Below are positions 41,781-52,267 of a DNA stretch of 64,000 nucleotides, piece after piece. The position numbers and the translations under genes are program-made. Source of the stretch: Parabacteroides goldsteinii DSM 19448 = WAL 12034 (GTDB lineage: Bacteria; Bacteroidota; Bacteroidia; Bacteroidales; Tannerellaceae); the NCBI RefSeq assembly GCF_000969835.1, contig NZ_KQ033912.1:496001-560000 (forward strand), in the 5' to 3' direction. The notes beneath the pieces were generated by a model. The model made no database searches and had not been told where the DNA came from. It worked only from the letters and a program-made list of their open reading frames with translations. Position 1 is the stretch's first letter, and each line of letters starts with the position of its first letter.

Positions 41781-44700
41781 TTAAAGATTTGACTGTATCG
41801 GTGTCATAATGAAAGTAAATTCATAATCACCGTAAGGCAAACGATATTGCTCCAAAGGCAATGCGCCCCAGCTGTTCACACAGCCCAGTCCCATCTGTAC
41901 CTTGTCGATACAAAGGTTGGCATAGTCCACTTTCGGGACTAATTCTGAATGTCTCTGGTCTTTCTGCACACCGTCGTCCAGTGATTCGATCGAGTAGTTC
42001 AATGCAGAAGCAGAGAAAGGAGCCTCGGCAACAAACATCAGACCGTTGCCACCTTTGTTTGTCTGTTTCCACCAGCGGATATCCGTTTTTGTACCGGTTT
42101 CCTGCGGACGGATATAAGAGTAGAATTGTTCATCCACTGTCTGGCAGAATTTACCCAGATCGGTCACATTGTTACGGTCTGAATAGTTTTCCCACGGACC
42201 ACGACCATAATATTTGATCAATGCCATTTCTTTCGGCATCTGCATCTGCATACCGAAACGGAACATATCCGATACTTTAGCCGACTTATCGGCAATCATC
42301 TTCTGTGTTACTTTTACGGCACCTTCATTATTAATGGTATAAGAAACGGACAACTTAGCCGATACGGCTTCCATTGTATATTCTGCATTTACTACCGCCT
42401 GACCGTTTTCCATCTTATTTCTCAAAGAGGTCAGTTTCAGTCCCGGCTTTTTCCATGCTGCATATCTGTTCTGCAAACCGGCTCCCATATCGTTATCGGT
42501 CGGAGCACGCCAGAAGTTTGGAGTCAGCTTGCCGCCTTCATCGATCAAAGCCTGGCCCTTTACATCATATTTGCAAAGGAAACCGTCATGTTTATTGAAC
42601 TCGATACGGAAGTTTTCACCTGTAACGATCAGATAGTTGTAATCATTTTCTGTAATTACCGGGGTTACCGTGGCAACATTTACCTTTTCAACATTTGCCA
42701 GTTTCAATTCCGGAGCCTTATACGGGCGGACAACCAACTGGTTTTTAGCAACCGTATATCCCGCCGGAAGCATTGTTTCCGCTTTTTTCAGTTTGAAAGC
42801 GACATTCAACAGCAATTCCTTGCATTTGCAGATTCCGTCCGTAGTATAGTTCAACTTTACAGATTTGGTCTGTTGCGGAGCCACTTCCAGATCTTTGACC
42901 ATGCCTGTCTGAACTACTTCGCCATCAGCCAGCAATTCCCATTCTGCATAATAACCGCTCAAATCACGGAAGAAGTTTTCGTTATAAACATTCACGACAC
43001 CGCTTGCCAGGTCCGAAGGAGTTACCCAGATCGACTGGTAAATATGTCCGACCTCATGCATATGAGGATTAGGCTTACGGTCCGGACTGATCAAACCATT
43101 GTCCAGGAAGTTATTATCAGATGCATCGTAGCGATTAAAATCGCCACCGTATCCATAATATTCCACACCTTCCTTATTTTTCATACGCAATGACTGATCC
43201 ACAAAGTCCCAGATGAAACCACCCTGATATTTCGGATATTTACGGACAAGATCCCAGTATTCTTTGAATCCACCCTGTGAATTACCCATTGCATGCGCAT
43301 ACTCGCACTGGATAAGCGGTTTGTCGACATTACTATTGCAATAGTCTTCGCATCCTTTATACCCCAGATACATCGGGCAATAGATATCGGTAAATTCATT
43401 CTTTCCTGCCTGCTCATACTGAACGGCACGGCTCTTATCTTCATTCTTGATCCAGGTGTAACATGCTTCAAAGTTCGGTCCGAAACCGGCTTCATTACCC
43501 AATGACCAGAAAATAATAGACGGATGGTTGAAACCACGTTGTACATTACGCTGGTTACGTTCCATATGTGCTTTTGCATACGCCGGATTCTTAGCCAAGG
43601 TTTGTTCGCCATACCCCATACCGTGGGATTCCACATTTGCCTCGGCTACGACATAAATACCGTATTCGTCACACAAATCATACCACAGGTTTGCATCCGG
43701 ATAGTGACAGGTACGAACCGCATTAAGGTTGTATTCCTTCATCACCTTGATGTCCTGCAACATACGTTCGCGGGAAACCACATATCCGCCGTCCGGATCC
43801 ATTTCATGACGGTCTGCTCCCTTAAACAGTACCGGCTGCCCGTTTACCAGGATCTGGCTGTTTTTCAGTTCTATCTTACGGAAACCGACTTTCACCGGGA
43901 TAACTTCCAGTTCTTTATTGCCTTCTTTCAGCGTAGCGACCAGGGTATACAGGTTAGGCGTTTCAGCCGTCCACTTCAACGGATTGGAAACAGCGATATC
44001 CGCAGACACTTTGCCTGAGCCTTTCAGCGTAGTTGTTGCAACGGAATTGCCTTGTTTATCCAACAATTTTACATCCACAACGCCACTACCTTTCAGGTTA
44101 ACGCTTACATTTAATGTGGCATCCTTATACTGTGCATCCAGATCTGGAGTTACGCGGATATCCTGGATATATTTAGGGTTACGGGTGTACAGATAACAAT
44201 CACGTCCGACACCGCACAGACGCAGAAAATCCTGGTCTTCCAGATACGTACCGTCGCACCAGCGGAATGTCTGGAATGCGATCAGGTTCTTGCCTGGTTT
44301 CAGGTATTTGGTCAGATTGAATTCCGCTTCGAGTTTGCTGTCTTCGCTATACCCTACATACTGTCCGTTTACCCAAAGATACATATTGGATGTTACCGAA
44401 CCGAAATGAGCAAATATTTCTTTTCCTTTCCAGTCTGCCGGAATAACGATTTCTCTACGGTATGAACCGACATGGTTATTTTCGACCGGCACTTCCGGCG
44501 GATTATTCTTGAACTGGTTTCTCCAGGCATATCCCACATTCACATAAATAGGATCACCGAAACCATTCAATTCCCAGATGCCGGGAACGGGCATATTCGC
44601 CCAACCTTTATCATTAAATCCTACCTGATAAAAATCTGTCGGACGGGCATCGGCATCCTTCACCCAGTTAAATTTCCAGGTTCCGTTCAAAGTCATAAAA

Positions 44701-44879
44701 TTGACTGACGATTCTTTGCATCCCTTCAACGCCGCATCCTCTGTTTCAAACGCAAAATAGTTGGTATGCATCGGGGCACGGTTAACTTCATTTACGTTCG
44801 GATCTTTCCACTCATTTTTTTGAGCAAATGCTGTCACTCCCAGCAAGGAACAACAGCAAGCTAACATTTTTAATTTCAT
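41781..44879 (-). CDS. lacZ: GH2 beta-galactosidase
   Basis: 1032 residues with a signal peptide (ending near VTAFAQK), so periplasmic or surface-exposed. All five LacZ-type domains seem present: jelly-roll sugar-binding domain (AHFGSVTSNMYLWVNGQYVG), immunoglobulin-like domains, and the TIM barrel with FWSLGNEAGFG (acid/base Glu) and IQCEYAHAMGNS (nucleophile Glu). C-terminal Bgal_small_N (FWRAPTDNDMGAG, YYGRGPWENY) matches full-length LacZ. It hydrolyses terminal beta-galactosides; the neighbouring SusCD pair suggests galactose-bearing oligosaccharides rather than plain lactose. 29-base gap from the oxidoreductase gene indicates co-transcription. Confidence 0.95.
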   Translation of the reverse strand: MKLKMLACCCSLLGVTAFAQKNEWKDPNVNEVNRAPMHTNYFAFETEDAALKGCKESSVNFMTLNGTWKFNWVKDADARPTDFYQVGFNDKGWANMPVPGIWELNGFGDPIYVNVGYAWRNQFKNNPPEVPVENNHVGSYRREIVIPADWKGKEIFAHFGSVTSNMYLWVNGQYVGYSEDSKLEAEFNLTKYLKPGKNLIAFQTFRWCDGTYLEDQDFLRLCGVGRDCYLYTRNPKYIQDIRVTPDLDAQYKDATLNVSVNLKGSGVVDVKLLDKQGNSVATTTLKGSGKVSADIAVSNPLKWTAETPNLYTLVATLKEGNKELEVIPVKVGFRKIELKNSQILVNGQPVLFKGADRHEMDPDGGYVVSRERMLQDIKVMKEYNLNAVRTCHYPDANLWYDLCDEYGIYVVAEANVESHGMGYGEQTLAKNPAYAKAHMERNQRNVQRGFNHPSIIFWSLGNEAGFGPNFEACYTWIKNEDKSRAVQYEQAGKNEFTDIYCPMYLGYKGCEDYCNSNVDKPLIQCEYAHAMGNSQGGFKEYWDLVRKYPKYQGGFIWDFVDQSLRMKNKEGVEYYGYGGDFNRYDASDNNFLDNGLISPDRKPNPHMHEVGHIYQSIWVTPSDLASGVVNVYNENFFRDLSGYYAEWELLADGEVVQTGMVKDLEVAPQQTKSVKLNYTTDGICKCKELLLNVAFKLKKAETMLPAGYTVAKNQLVVRPYKAPELKLANVEKVNVATVTPVITENDYNYLIVTGENFRIEFNKHDGFLCKYDVKGQALIDEGGKLTPNFWRAPTDNDMGAGLQNRYAAWKKPGLKLTSLRNKMENGQAVVNAEYTMEAVSAKLSVSYTINNEGAVKVTQKMIADKSAKVSDMFRFGMQMQMPKEMALIKYYGRGPWENYSDRNNVTDLGKFCQTVDEQFYSYIRPQETGTKTDIRWWKQTNKGGNGLMFVAEAPFSASALNYSIESLDDGVQKDQRHSELVPKVDYANLCIDKVQMGLGCVNSWGALPLEQYRLPYGDYEFTFIMTPIQSNL

Positions 44880-44908
44880 TCCTATATTGATTTACTAATG
44901 TGCGATCA

Positions 44909-46075
44909 TCAATCTACCCACTTCTGCCACTTTACATTTTCATTGTATCCGGCTTCCACCATCGTTTCAATGAACTGCATGCCTCTTACGCCGTCATAAA
45001 CAGTCGGGAAGTCCAGACATTCCTCACATGGCTTTTCTCCTTTCTTGATACTCATAACAGTATGGGCAAAGTTTCTGTAAATATTGGCAAAAGCTTCGAT
45101 GAAACCTTCCGGATGACCACCCGGAGTGCGGGTATTCATTTTGGCCATATCACCGATAAAACCGTTATTTCCCATACGGATCACTTCTGTCGGTTTATTC
45201 GACCATTTAGCATATAAAGTATTCGGTTCCTGCTGCTGCCATTCCAGACCGCCCTTATCTCCGTAAATACGGATCCGGATATTGTTTTCTTCTCCGACAG
45301 CGACCTGCGATGCGGTTAAAGTTCCGACCACACCGTTCTCATAACGAAGGAATGCTGCGCCATCATCATCGATCGGACGTCCGGGCACAAAAGCATTCAG
45401 GTCGGCACAAACTTCCAGCACCTTCAAACCGGTTATATATTCACTCAGATGCCAGGCATGCGTACCGATATCTCCGATACAACCGGCTTTTCCGGAGCGT
45501 TTCGGGTCTGTACGCCATCCGGCGTTATTTCCACCCTGTAGTTCGATCCGATCGGAAAGCCATCCCTGGAGATATTCCACATAAACACGGCGGAGCGTTC
45601 CCAGTTCACCTCTGGCGATACGTTCTTTGGCTTCTTTTACTGCCGGATAGGCAGAATATACATGGGTCAGAGCCAGGATCAGTCCTGTTTCTTCCACTTT
45701 CTTCTGAAGTTGTTTAGCTTCTTCCAGCGAGAAGGTCATCGGTTTATCCACTACAACATGGAATCCTCTTTCCAAAGCCATCATAGCCGGTTCAAAATGC
45801 CAGCGGTTAGGTGTCACGATAGTCACAAAATCCATCCGTTCACCTTCCGGCAACGTCATTTCATGCTCGAACATTTCCTGATAAGTACTGTAAATGCGAT
45901 CTTCCGGCAAGTAATAAGACAGACCGGAACTCTTAGAAATTTCAGGGTCTACGCTGAAACATCCGCATACCAGTTCGATCTGATTGTCCATAAAAGCCGC
46001 ACGACGATGGATTGCACCGATAAAGGCGTCACTTCCACCGCCTACCATGCCCATTCTTAATTTTCTGTTTTTCAT
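44909..46075 (-). CDS. Gfo/Idh/MocA family oxidoreductase (cytosolic)
   Basis: 388 residues, no export signal. N-terminal Rossmann motif MGMVGGGSDAFIGA, then VVDKPMTFSLEEAKQL (the EKP-equivalent Lys), GDIGTHAWHLSEYITGL (catalytic Asp/His region) and a C-terminal GFOR domain (HPEGFIEAFANIYRNF). Sugar dehydrogenase or epimerase acting with NAD(P). First gene of a transcript with lacZ, from a promoter at 46111-46143, and downstream of the SusCD genes, so it probably processes a released sugar or sugar acid. Confidence 0.88.
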   Translation of the reverse strand: MKNRKLRMGMVGGGSDAFIGAIHRRAAFMDNQIELVCGCFSVDPEISKSSGLSYYLPEDRIYSTYQEMFEHEMTLPEGERMDFVTIVTPNRWHFEPAMMALERGFHVVVDKPMTFSLEEAKQLQKKVEETGLILALTHVYSAYPAVKEAKERIARGELGTLRRVYVEYLQGWLSDRIELQGGNNAGWRTDPKRSGKAGCIGDIGTHAWHLSEYITGLKVLEVCADLNAFVPGRPIDDDGAAFLRYENGVVGTLTASQVAVGEENNIRIRIYGDKGGLEWQQQEPNTLYAKWSNKPTEVIRMGNNGFIGDMAKMNTRTPGGHPEGFIEAFANIYRNFAHTVMSIKKGEKPCEECLDFPTVYDGVRGMQFIETMVEAGYNENVKWQKWVD

Positions 46076-46110
46076 GATAATACTATTTTTACAATTACGA
46101 ATTGAGACCC

Positions 46111-46143
46111 TAAAGATAGGATTTATTTCGTTATATAGACAAA
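46111..46143 (-). promoter_or_regulatory. Promoter of the oxidoreductase-lacZ operon
   Basis: Minus strand TTTG (46143-46140), 21 bases, TATCTTTA (46118-46111): one base off TAnnTTTG. Confidence 0.5.
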
Positions 46144-46185
46144 TGATAAATCCGATTTAATGCAAATCGCTCAACAAAAGGCTGA

Positions 46186-46227
46186 ATAAAGTACCGTCTA
46201 TACTCTAATACAAAGACGGTACTTTAT
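46186..46227 (-). terminator. Terminator after the SusC-SusD pair
   Basis: Perfect 14-bp arms (ATAAAGTACCGTCT / AGACGGTACTTTAT), 14-base loop, about 20 bases after the SusD stop. The T-tract is short, so it may allow some read-through to the oxidoreductase and lacZ genes. Confidence 0.65.
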
Positions 46228-46249
46228 AAAAAAAGAACTAGTAACTTAT

Positions 46250-48124
46250 TTAATTTTCATAACCTGGATTTTGAATTAAATTTGGATTACTGTTTTTCTC
46301 ATCACGCATTATAGGTAAAAAATAGCATTTGTCAACAAACTGACGCCCTTCATTATTCAGGTCTATAACTTTATAATGCATATTCCAGATATCCGGATCC
46401 GCAGTATACTTGTATTGAACACCAGCTCCTGACTTCAATGTAGCAGTAACACGAATACCTTTCAAACTATTTAAACCCGGAAGATCAGGGGCAGTCATCC
46501 AACGGCGGACATCCCAATAGCGAATTTCTTCAAAAGAAAATTCCAGACGACGCTCATTCTGATAAATTTTCCGCAATTCATCTTTATTATTGGTTGTAAC
46601 AGCCGGTAAATTCACATGTTCACGATATTCATTCAGATACTTTTTCGCCTCGTCCAATTCACCCAACTCAATGCAAGCTTCAATATAGCAGAAATAAACC
46701 TCTGACAAACGAATGAACGGAAAAACCGCATTGATCTTGTTACGGTGATCCCCATCGGCAGGATTGATATATTTCTTTAAATAATAACCAGTGTATGTAG
46801 CATTCCAATTTTCCCCACCGCCACTACGGCTATCCATTCCTGCATAAAATTTAGAATCATCAGTTACAGACGGATCCAACTGATAATAACCAGTCTGTAT
46901 TTTTCCGGTCGGTTCAATAGAAGCATAATCATCGGGTCTCTGTATCCATTGCATGCCATCATACATGATGGTTGCATAAAAGCGGGGTTCGCGATTACCA
47001 TATGGATTGTTTGCATGTTGAGAATTATTCCAATCAAATTTGCTCCCGTCCTCCATTGCAAATGCATCTACCAAATCTTGAACAGGAGTATTTCCTCCCC
47101 ATCCATGATAACCGGAAGGGCCATTAAATATCGGCATCTTAGTACCACTTTCGTCTTTTGTATCGATAAAATAGCGAGAAAAAATATGATCTGCACTTTC
47201 TGCCAAAAAGAAACGCCAGATAGCCTGAGCTTTTTCTTCCGTAGAAAGTCCTGTACCTCCATAGGTCGGAATAGCATGTCCCATCGGATTATCCAACAAA
47301 TCTTTTGCTGCGACTTTAACGGCTTGCCAACGCTCCGTTCGTGACCCTTGCGTGTAAAACAACAATTCCGAATTTTTATAAGAAGCAAGCAGAGACGATT
47401 TTGCCGAAGCTGTAGCCTGGTCATGCAAATCACTGGCAGCATCCGTCAACACACGAACTTTCAAAGCCTTAACAGCAGCCAATGTAGCCCTGCCCTTCTG
47501 CGTATTATCAAACGTATGATCCTTTAAACACTCCGCAGCTTTGTCAATATCATCCAGAACCTGCCCGATACAATCCGTATAAGAAGAACGGGATAATAAA
47601 AACGACTCCGGATCGTCAGTCAGCTGGGTTACCTTTAACTGAATAGGAACACCGCCAAATCCACGTGTTAAACGATGCAGGAAATAGGCTCTCAAAAAAT
47701 AAGCCTCCCCCTTCAACTGCTTTTTTGCATCGTCAGCAAATGTTGCGTCATCCACATGTTCGATAAAATCATTGCAGGAACGGATATTCAGGTATAAACG
47801 TTGCCATTGATGCCCACTCTGAGTCTTTGAAAACCAGCCTAAATTCACATCAGTCACAGCACCAGCGTTTGTCTCAACAAATTCCCTCCCATGTGTAAAC
47901 ATCGCCTCGTCGCAAGCCGAAGCCTGTAGTTCTTCCGTAAAACCGGCATCCTGAAATGCAAAATAAATATCATACATATAAGCTTCTGCCAGACTCTTTT
48001 CTTTCCATATATCATCTGCCATGATTTCTGTCTGTGATTTTGTATCCAGAAAATCCGTACTGCAAGACACAGTAAGCAAAGCTACAGATAAAAGACATAA
48101 TATATTCGCTTTTTTCATGTTCAT
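46250..48124 (-). CDS. SusD/RagB family lipoprotein (beta-galactosidase PUL)
   Basis: 624 residues, lipobox TVSC (Cys21), followed by STDFLDTKSQTEI. Helical SusD domain with AYFLRAYFLHRLTRGFGGVP, and C-terminal markers YIEACIELGELDEAKKYLNE and YQNERRLEFSFEEIRYWDVRRW. Surface glycan-binding partner of the SusC that ends eight bases upstream. Start at 48124 or two codons later (MKKANIL); both give a good signal. Confidence 0.95.
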   Translation of the reverse strand: MNMKKANILCLLSVALLTVSCSTDFLDTKSQTEIMADDIWKEKSLAEAYMYDIYFAFQDAGFTEELQASACDEAMFTHGREFVETNAGAVTDVNLGWFSKTQSGHQWQRLYLNIRSCNDFIEHVDDATFADDAKKQLKGEAYFLRAYFLHRLTRGFGGVPIQLKVTQLTDDPESFLLSRSSYTDCIGQVLDDIDKAAECLKDHTFDNTQKGRATLAAVKALKVRVLTDAASDLHDQATASAKSSLLASYKNSELLFYTQGSRTERWQAVKVAAKDLLDNPMGHAIPTYGGTGLSTEEKAQAIWRFFLAESADHIFSRYFIDTKDESGTKMPIFNGPSGYHGWGGNTPVQDLVDAFAMEDGSKFDWNNSQHANNPYGNREPRFYATIMYDGMQWIQRPDDYASIEPTGKIQTGYYQLDPSVTDDSKFYAGMDSRSGGGENWNATYTGYYLKKYINPADGDHRNKINAVFPFIRLSEVYFCYIEACIELGELDEAKKYLNEYREHVNLPAVTTNNKDELRKIYQNERRLEFSFEEIRYWDVRRWMTAPDLPGLNSLKGIRVTATLKSGAGVQYKYTADPDIWNMHYKVIDLNNEGRQFVDKCYFLPIMRDEKNSNPNLIQNPGYEN

Positions 48125-48131
48125 ATCAAGT

Positions 48132-51100
48132 TTAGAATGTTACAGTAAAACCTACATTAATAATTTTTGACTGAGGATAGTTTGTCGCATTGGAACTTGT
48201 ACTTTCCGGGTCAATATCTTTACTTGGCGAGAAAGTCAGCAAGTTTACCCCACTCACATACAAACGGGCATACGAGATAAACTTTGTTTGCAGCAACCAT
48301 GCTTTGGGGATACTCCATCCTACTTCAAGATTTTTCAAACGGATATAATTCGTATTGACCATCCAGTAAGTGTTGTTACCGGCCGCCGTTCCATCCCAAT
48401 AATACTGACTGCGTTCGTTTACACGCGGATATTTGTCAGATGGATTATCAATAGACCAATGCTTGTCATAAACTGTTTTCGGATAATTACCAATATCACC
48501 GGCTTCCCAGTAAACTTTAGTCCATGAATCAGCCGCACCTTGAAATAAGATATTCATGTCAAAGTTTTTCCATTGCAAATATCCTGTAATGCCATATGTC
48601 CATTTCGGTTCATTGGTACGGTCCGAACGATAACGGTCATCCGGGGTTATTTTACCATCCCCATCGAGATCCTTAAATTTCATATCACCCGGTTTTAAGT
48701 CCGCATCCTTTGTTATACCGTCATAATTTGGACGATTAGCTATATCGTTGATTTCATCCCAATCCTTAAATACACCGTCATACTCGTAATACAAAGAAGT
48801 ATTCATCGGATGACCTGTCGACTTTTGCCACTCAGGAGCACCCGGAGCTTCATCCCAGAACTTAATGGTATTTTTTGCATAGCCTCCGGTTGCAGATATA
48901 CTATAGCGCCAATCTTTACCGATATTGTCATTCCATTCAATCTTAAAATCAAAACCGGTATTATTAACCTTACCTATATTTTCAGCAGGCAATGTTAAGC
49001 CGGAAGTTGTAGGAATAGATGCATTTCTACGCCATAAAATATTTGAACGTTTATTATAAAAATAATCTGCCTCTAAATATAAGCGATTATCGAATGTCCG
49101 GGCTTCAATACCAACATTGAAGTTATTAGCACGTTCCCACGAAATAGCAGGATTCGGAAAACGACTGATGCGCAATCCCTTTTCATCCGCATTATCAATA
49201 ATATATCCCCATTCATAATAATAGGTAGGTGCAAATTGGTATTCCCTTAATTTATCATCATAATAAACCTGGTCGTTCCCCATCTGCCCCCAGGATGCAC
49301 GTAACTTAAAGTAATTAATAAAAGAGAGATTTTCTTTCCAAAAGTCCTCTTCCGAAATACGGTATCCAAGCAAAACACCGGGGAAAAAGCCAAAACGCTC
49401 GCCTGCTGCGAACATATAAGAACCATCATAACGCCATACAAATTCAGCCAGATATTTCTCTTTATAGTTATAAGCAAAACGTCCGAAATAATTCATACGG
49501 GCACGTTCCCAGTTATCTCCGTCACTCTTGGCATTTTTCTCTTTATCACCACCTGCATTAAAATGATGAAGAGCCGTAGAAAGGAAATACCTCCGGTATC
49601 CGTTAAACGATTCAGCATCAGACCAGTCGCGTTCCATACCAATCAAAAAATCGACTCCATGATCTCCGAAAACCCGATTATATGTCATAATACCGCTTAA
49701 GACTGTATTTGTCTGGTCTGTAGACTCCATAGACAAGTCCGGATCCTCATGGTTCGGGTAACTCAACATCGGCGTTAATTTAGGTGTTGTGCCATCTGAT
49801 TCATAACTCACTTTATCCCAATCATATAAAGTCCATGGCTGAAACCATGTTTTACTTTGCTTTAAGTATTTATCATAAGAGACGGAAGCTACAAGTTTCA
49901 AGCCTTCAATCCAGGGCTGGGTAATTTCTACATTAGCATTAGTTTGTATATAGTAACGCTTATCATGCGTATAACCGGTTTCATCTGTACAGGCAACAAC
50001 CGGATTACGCCCATATTCCTGTGCCGGTCCGGGAAGTCCGTTAGGCCAGTAAGCCTGGTCAGTTGGACGGCCTCTGGATGTGAACCATAACAAATCACCT
50101 GCTCCCTGACTTGGGAAATTACGGTTTTCCTGACGTCCCATTAATTGAGTTCCCACTTTAATAAACTCATTGAGTTGTGCATCAACATTCATACGCAGGT
50201 TGAACTGTTTGTAGTTGTTCGCTGATTTATGATAAAGCCCGTCTGTATATTTATGTCCGAAGTTTACAAAGTATTGATATTTATCAGAACCACCTTCCAG
50301 CGATGCATTGTGAATTCGCTGTGGAGACCAATCTTTAAAGGTTGCCGCATACCAATCCGTATTCGGATATCTCCAAGGATCAGAACCATCACGATATTTC
50401 TGAATTTCTTCCTGAGTTGCAAACAAAGTATAATCTCCCATACCGACACCATTATTCTTAGCCGGATTTTTCATGGCTTTATTCATATACAATTCATTCA
50501 TCAACTCTGCATATTGAGGAGCTTCACACATTTCCGGTAGATTGGTAGGCTTAGACCATCCTTGGTTAAAAGAATAAGAAAACACCGGTTTCTTACCCGC
50601 ACGTCCTTTTTTAGTAGTTATCAAGATTACACCATTGGCTGCACGTGCCCCATAGATAGCCGCAGACGCATCTTTCAGTACAGACATCGTTTCAATCTCG
50701 TTTGGGTCAAGACGCTCCAAACCACCAGTTCTCGCCGCTACTCCGTCAATGACAATCAACGGATCATTATTTCCTAATGTATTTGAACCGCGAATACGAA
50801 TTGTTGCTCCATCGTAACCCGGTTCACCGGAACGCTGAAATGTTACCACTCCCGACATTTTACCAGCTATGGCATTTGATAGATTCGCTACTGGTGTTTT
50901 TATTAAATCATCCCCCTTCAATGTGGAGACAGCACCTGTAACAGTTTCTTTTTTCTGAACTCCATATCCGACAACCACAACCTCATCTATATTTTGAGTA
51001 TCTTCCTGCATCGTAATATTGATCGATAACTGATTACCTACCGCAATCTCCTGCGAACGATATCCAATATAAGAAAAGAGAAGCGTAGCATTGGCCGGTA

Positions 51101-51338
51101 CTTCCAGTTGATATCTACCCTCCATATCGGTAATTATACCGATTGTCATTCCTTTTACTGAAACATTTACACCAATAAGAGGATCCCCCGAAGCATCAAC
51201 AACCGTTCCTCTGACATTTTTCTGCTGTGCAAATACATTTGTCGTACAAAAAATTAAAAGCAATAAGGTTAACATTCTGAATAAATTGCTTTTAACACGA
51301 CATCCTTTTAAATGTATGTCTAAAAAAGATTCTTTCAT
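48132..51338 (-). CDS. SusC-like TonB-dependent receptor without STN domain (beta-galactosidase PUL)
   Basis: 1068 residues. Signal segment LLLLIFCTTNVFAQQ, then carboxypeptidase-regulatory-like domain (VRGTVVDASGDPLIGVNVSV), NIDEVVVVGYGVQKKE, plug (IRGSNTLGNNDPLIVIDGV, YGARAANGVILITTKKG) and barrel to GFTVTF. It lacks STN and no FecR/sigma pair is nearby, so regulation must be of another kind; the divergent XRE gene at 51834 is the nearest candidate. The ATG at 51338 gives an unusually long N-terminus before the signal; a Met 21 residues later may be the true start. Confidence 0.94.
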   Translation of the reverse strand: MKESFLDIHLKGCRVKSNLFRMLTLLLLIFCTTNVFAQQKNVRGTVVDASGDPLIGVNVSVKGMTIGIITDMEGRYQLEVPANATLLFSYIGYRSQEIAVGNQLSINITMQEDTQNIDEVVVVGYGVQKKETVTGAVSTLKGDDLIKTPVANLSNAIAGKMSGVVTFQRSGEPGYDGATIRIRGSNTLGNNDPLIVIDGVAARTGGLERLDPNEIETMSVLKDASAAIYGARAANGVILITTKKGRAGKKPVFSYSFNQGWSKPTNLPEMCEAPQYAELMNELYMNKAMKNPAKNNGVGMGDYTLFATQEEIQKYRDGSDPWRYPNTDWYAATFKDWSPQRIHNASLEGGSDKYQYFVNFGHKYTDGLYHKSANNYKQFNLRMNVDAQLNEFIKVGTQLMGRQENRNFPSQGAGDLLWFTSRGRPTDQAYWPNGLPGPAQEYGRNPVVACTDETGYTHDKRYYIQTNANVEITQPWIEGLKLVASVSYDKYLKQSKTWFQPWTLYDWDKVSYESDGTTPKLTPMLSYPNHEDPDLSMESTDQTNTVLSGIMTYNRVFGDHGVDFLIGMERDWSDAESFNGYRRYFLSTALHHFNAGGDKEKNAKSDGDNWERARMNYFGRFAYNYKEKYLAEFVWRYDGSYMFAAGERFGFFPGVLLGYRISEEDFWKENLSFINYFKLRASWGQMGNDQVYYDDKLREYQFAPTYYYEWGYIIDNADEKGLRISRFPNPAISWERANNFNVGIEARTFDNRLYLEADYFYNKRSNILWRRNASIPTTSGLTLPAENIGKVNNTGFDFKIEWNDNIGKDWRYSISATGGYAKNTIKFWDEAPGAPEWQKSTGHPMNTSLYYEYDGVFKDWDEINDIANRPNYDGITKDADLKPGDMKFKDLDGDGKITPDDRYRSDRTNEPKWTYGITGYLQWKNFDMNILFQGAADSWTKVYWEAGDIGNYPKTVYDKHWSIDNPSDKYPRVNERSQYYWDGTAAGNNTYWMVNTNYIRLKNLEVGWSIPKAWLLQTKFISYARLYVSGVNLLTFSPSKDIDPESTSSNATNYPQSKIINVGFTVTF

Positions 51339-51833
51339 TTCCTTCTGTTATTAAATGAATATAAGGTTAAAAAACACAATGGATATGACTACATATCCGA
51401 ATAGAAAACATTGGAATTAAAAATTCATAATCATAGGCAAGCAATATTAAAATGAATACTAGTGAATTATATAAACTTAAATTTTATCTTCTCCATTACT
51501 TAACAAAGTGCAATCTTTATTACAGAGAAACAACTGGCATATATCTTGAGAACCGTATTACTAAGGAAAACAGTCCCCTTCATACACATACCGGACACCT
51601 CATTTACCAAACAAGCATAACCTTCTATACATCAACACAATCTTCAGACAAATTAGGTTAACTATTAGACTTAATAGCAAAATGTTTCAAAATGGGAACA
51701 CAAGATCTATTAAGAGAATTAAGAAAATCACAGCAGCAAAGATATTACATTTTGTTATATTAGCAAACATAAGTGCAATTTTTTATTACAAATATCATTT
51801 ATTTATTCAAACCACAAACACTAAATTGCTTAC
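51339..51833. other. 495-base gap between the SusC and XRE genes
   Basis: AT-rich. A minus-strand TATCTTTG box (51744-51737) could start a transcript toward SusC, which would give a leader of nearly 400 bases. A 69-codon open frame at 51452-51661 shows no protein-like pattern. No strong hairpin was found. Confidence 0.5.
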
Positions 51834-52169
51834 ATGAACGATATACTAAGGAATATAGATGCAATTCGCAGAAACAAAGGATATTCGCAAGAATACTTAG
51901 CTAGTCAGATCGGCTTAAAACAAGCCGGGTTAAGTCTTATTATGTCAGGAGAGCGGGAACTTAAATACAACACATTATTACAAATTGCAAATGCCCTGCA
52001 AGAATCAGTAATAAACATTATTGCATATCCGGATAAATATGTTCTGAGCAAGGAAAGTAATATATCAACAGAAACAGTATTACAAATCAAGCTGGACAAC
52101 GATAAAAAAGAGCAGGTGCTAAAAATCGTTTTCGGAGATGAAGCAGCAGAATTGCTAAAAGGAAAGTGA
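51834..52169 (+). CDS. XRE-family helix-turn-helix regulator
   Basis: 111 residues. Residues 5-60 form an HTH_3/Cro-type domain (IRRNKGYSQEYLASQIGLKQ, then ELKYNTLLQIANALQ). A C-terminal 45-residue extension is of unknown role. Divergent from the SusC operon at 51338 and followed by a bidirectional terminator, so it is transcribed alone. It may regulate the neighbouring PUL, although SusCD systems without ECF or hybrid sensor usually use other regulators; this link is inference. Confidence 0.85.
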   Translation: MNDILRNIDAIRRNKGYSQEYLASQIGLKQAGLSLIMSGERELKYNTLLQIANALQESVINIIAYPDKYVLSKESNISTETVLQIKLDNDKKEQVLKIVFGDEAAELLKGK

Positions 52170-52192
52170 TATTTTTATCTATTGAAAAGATC

Positions 52193-52225
52193 AGATCCGG
52201 TTTATTGAATATAAAAACCGGATCT
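52193..52225. terminator. Bidirectional terminator between the XRE gene and cca
   Basis: Perfect 11-bp arms (AGATCCGGTTT / AAACCGGATCT), 11-base loop, between convergent genes. Confidence 0.7.
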
Positions 52226-52267
52226 AATTAATTATATTTACTCTGTAACTATTTATACTTAAAGGAA

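Noticed and set aside
51452..51661. 69-codon plus-strand open frame in the SusC-XRE gap
   Set aside because: No recognisable pattern, low-complexity composition of AT-rich intergenic DNA and no promoter or neighbour support.
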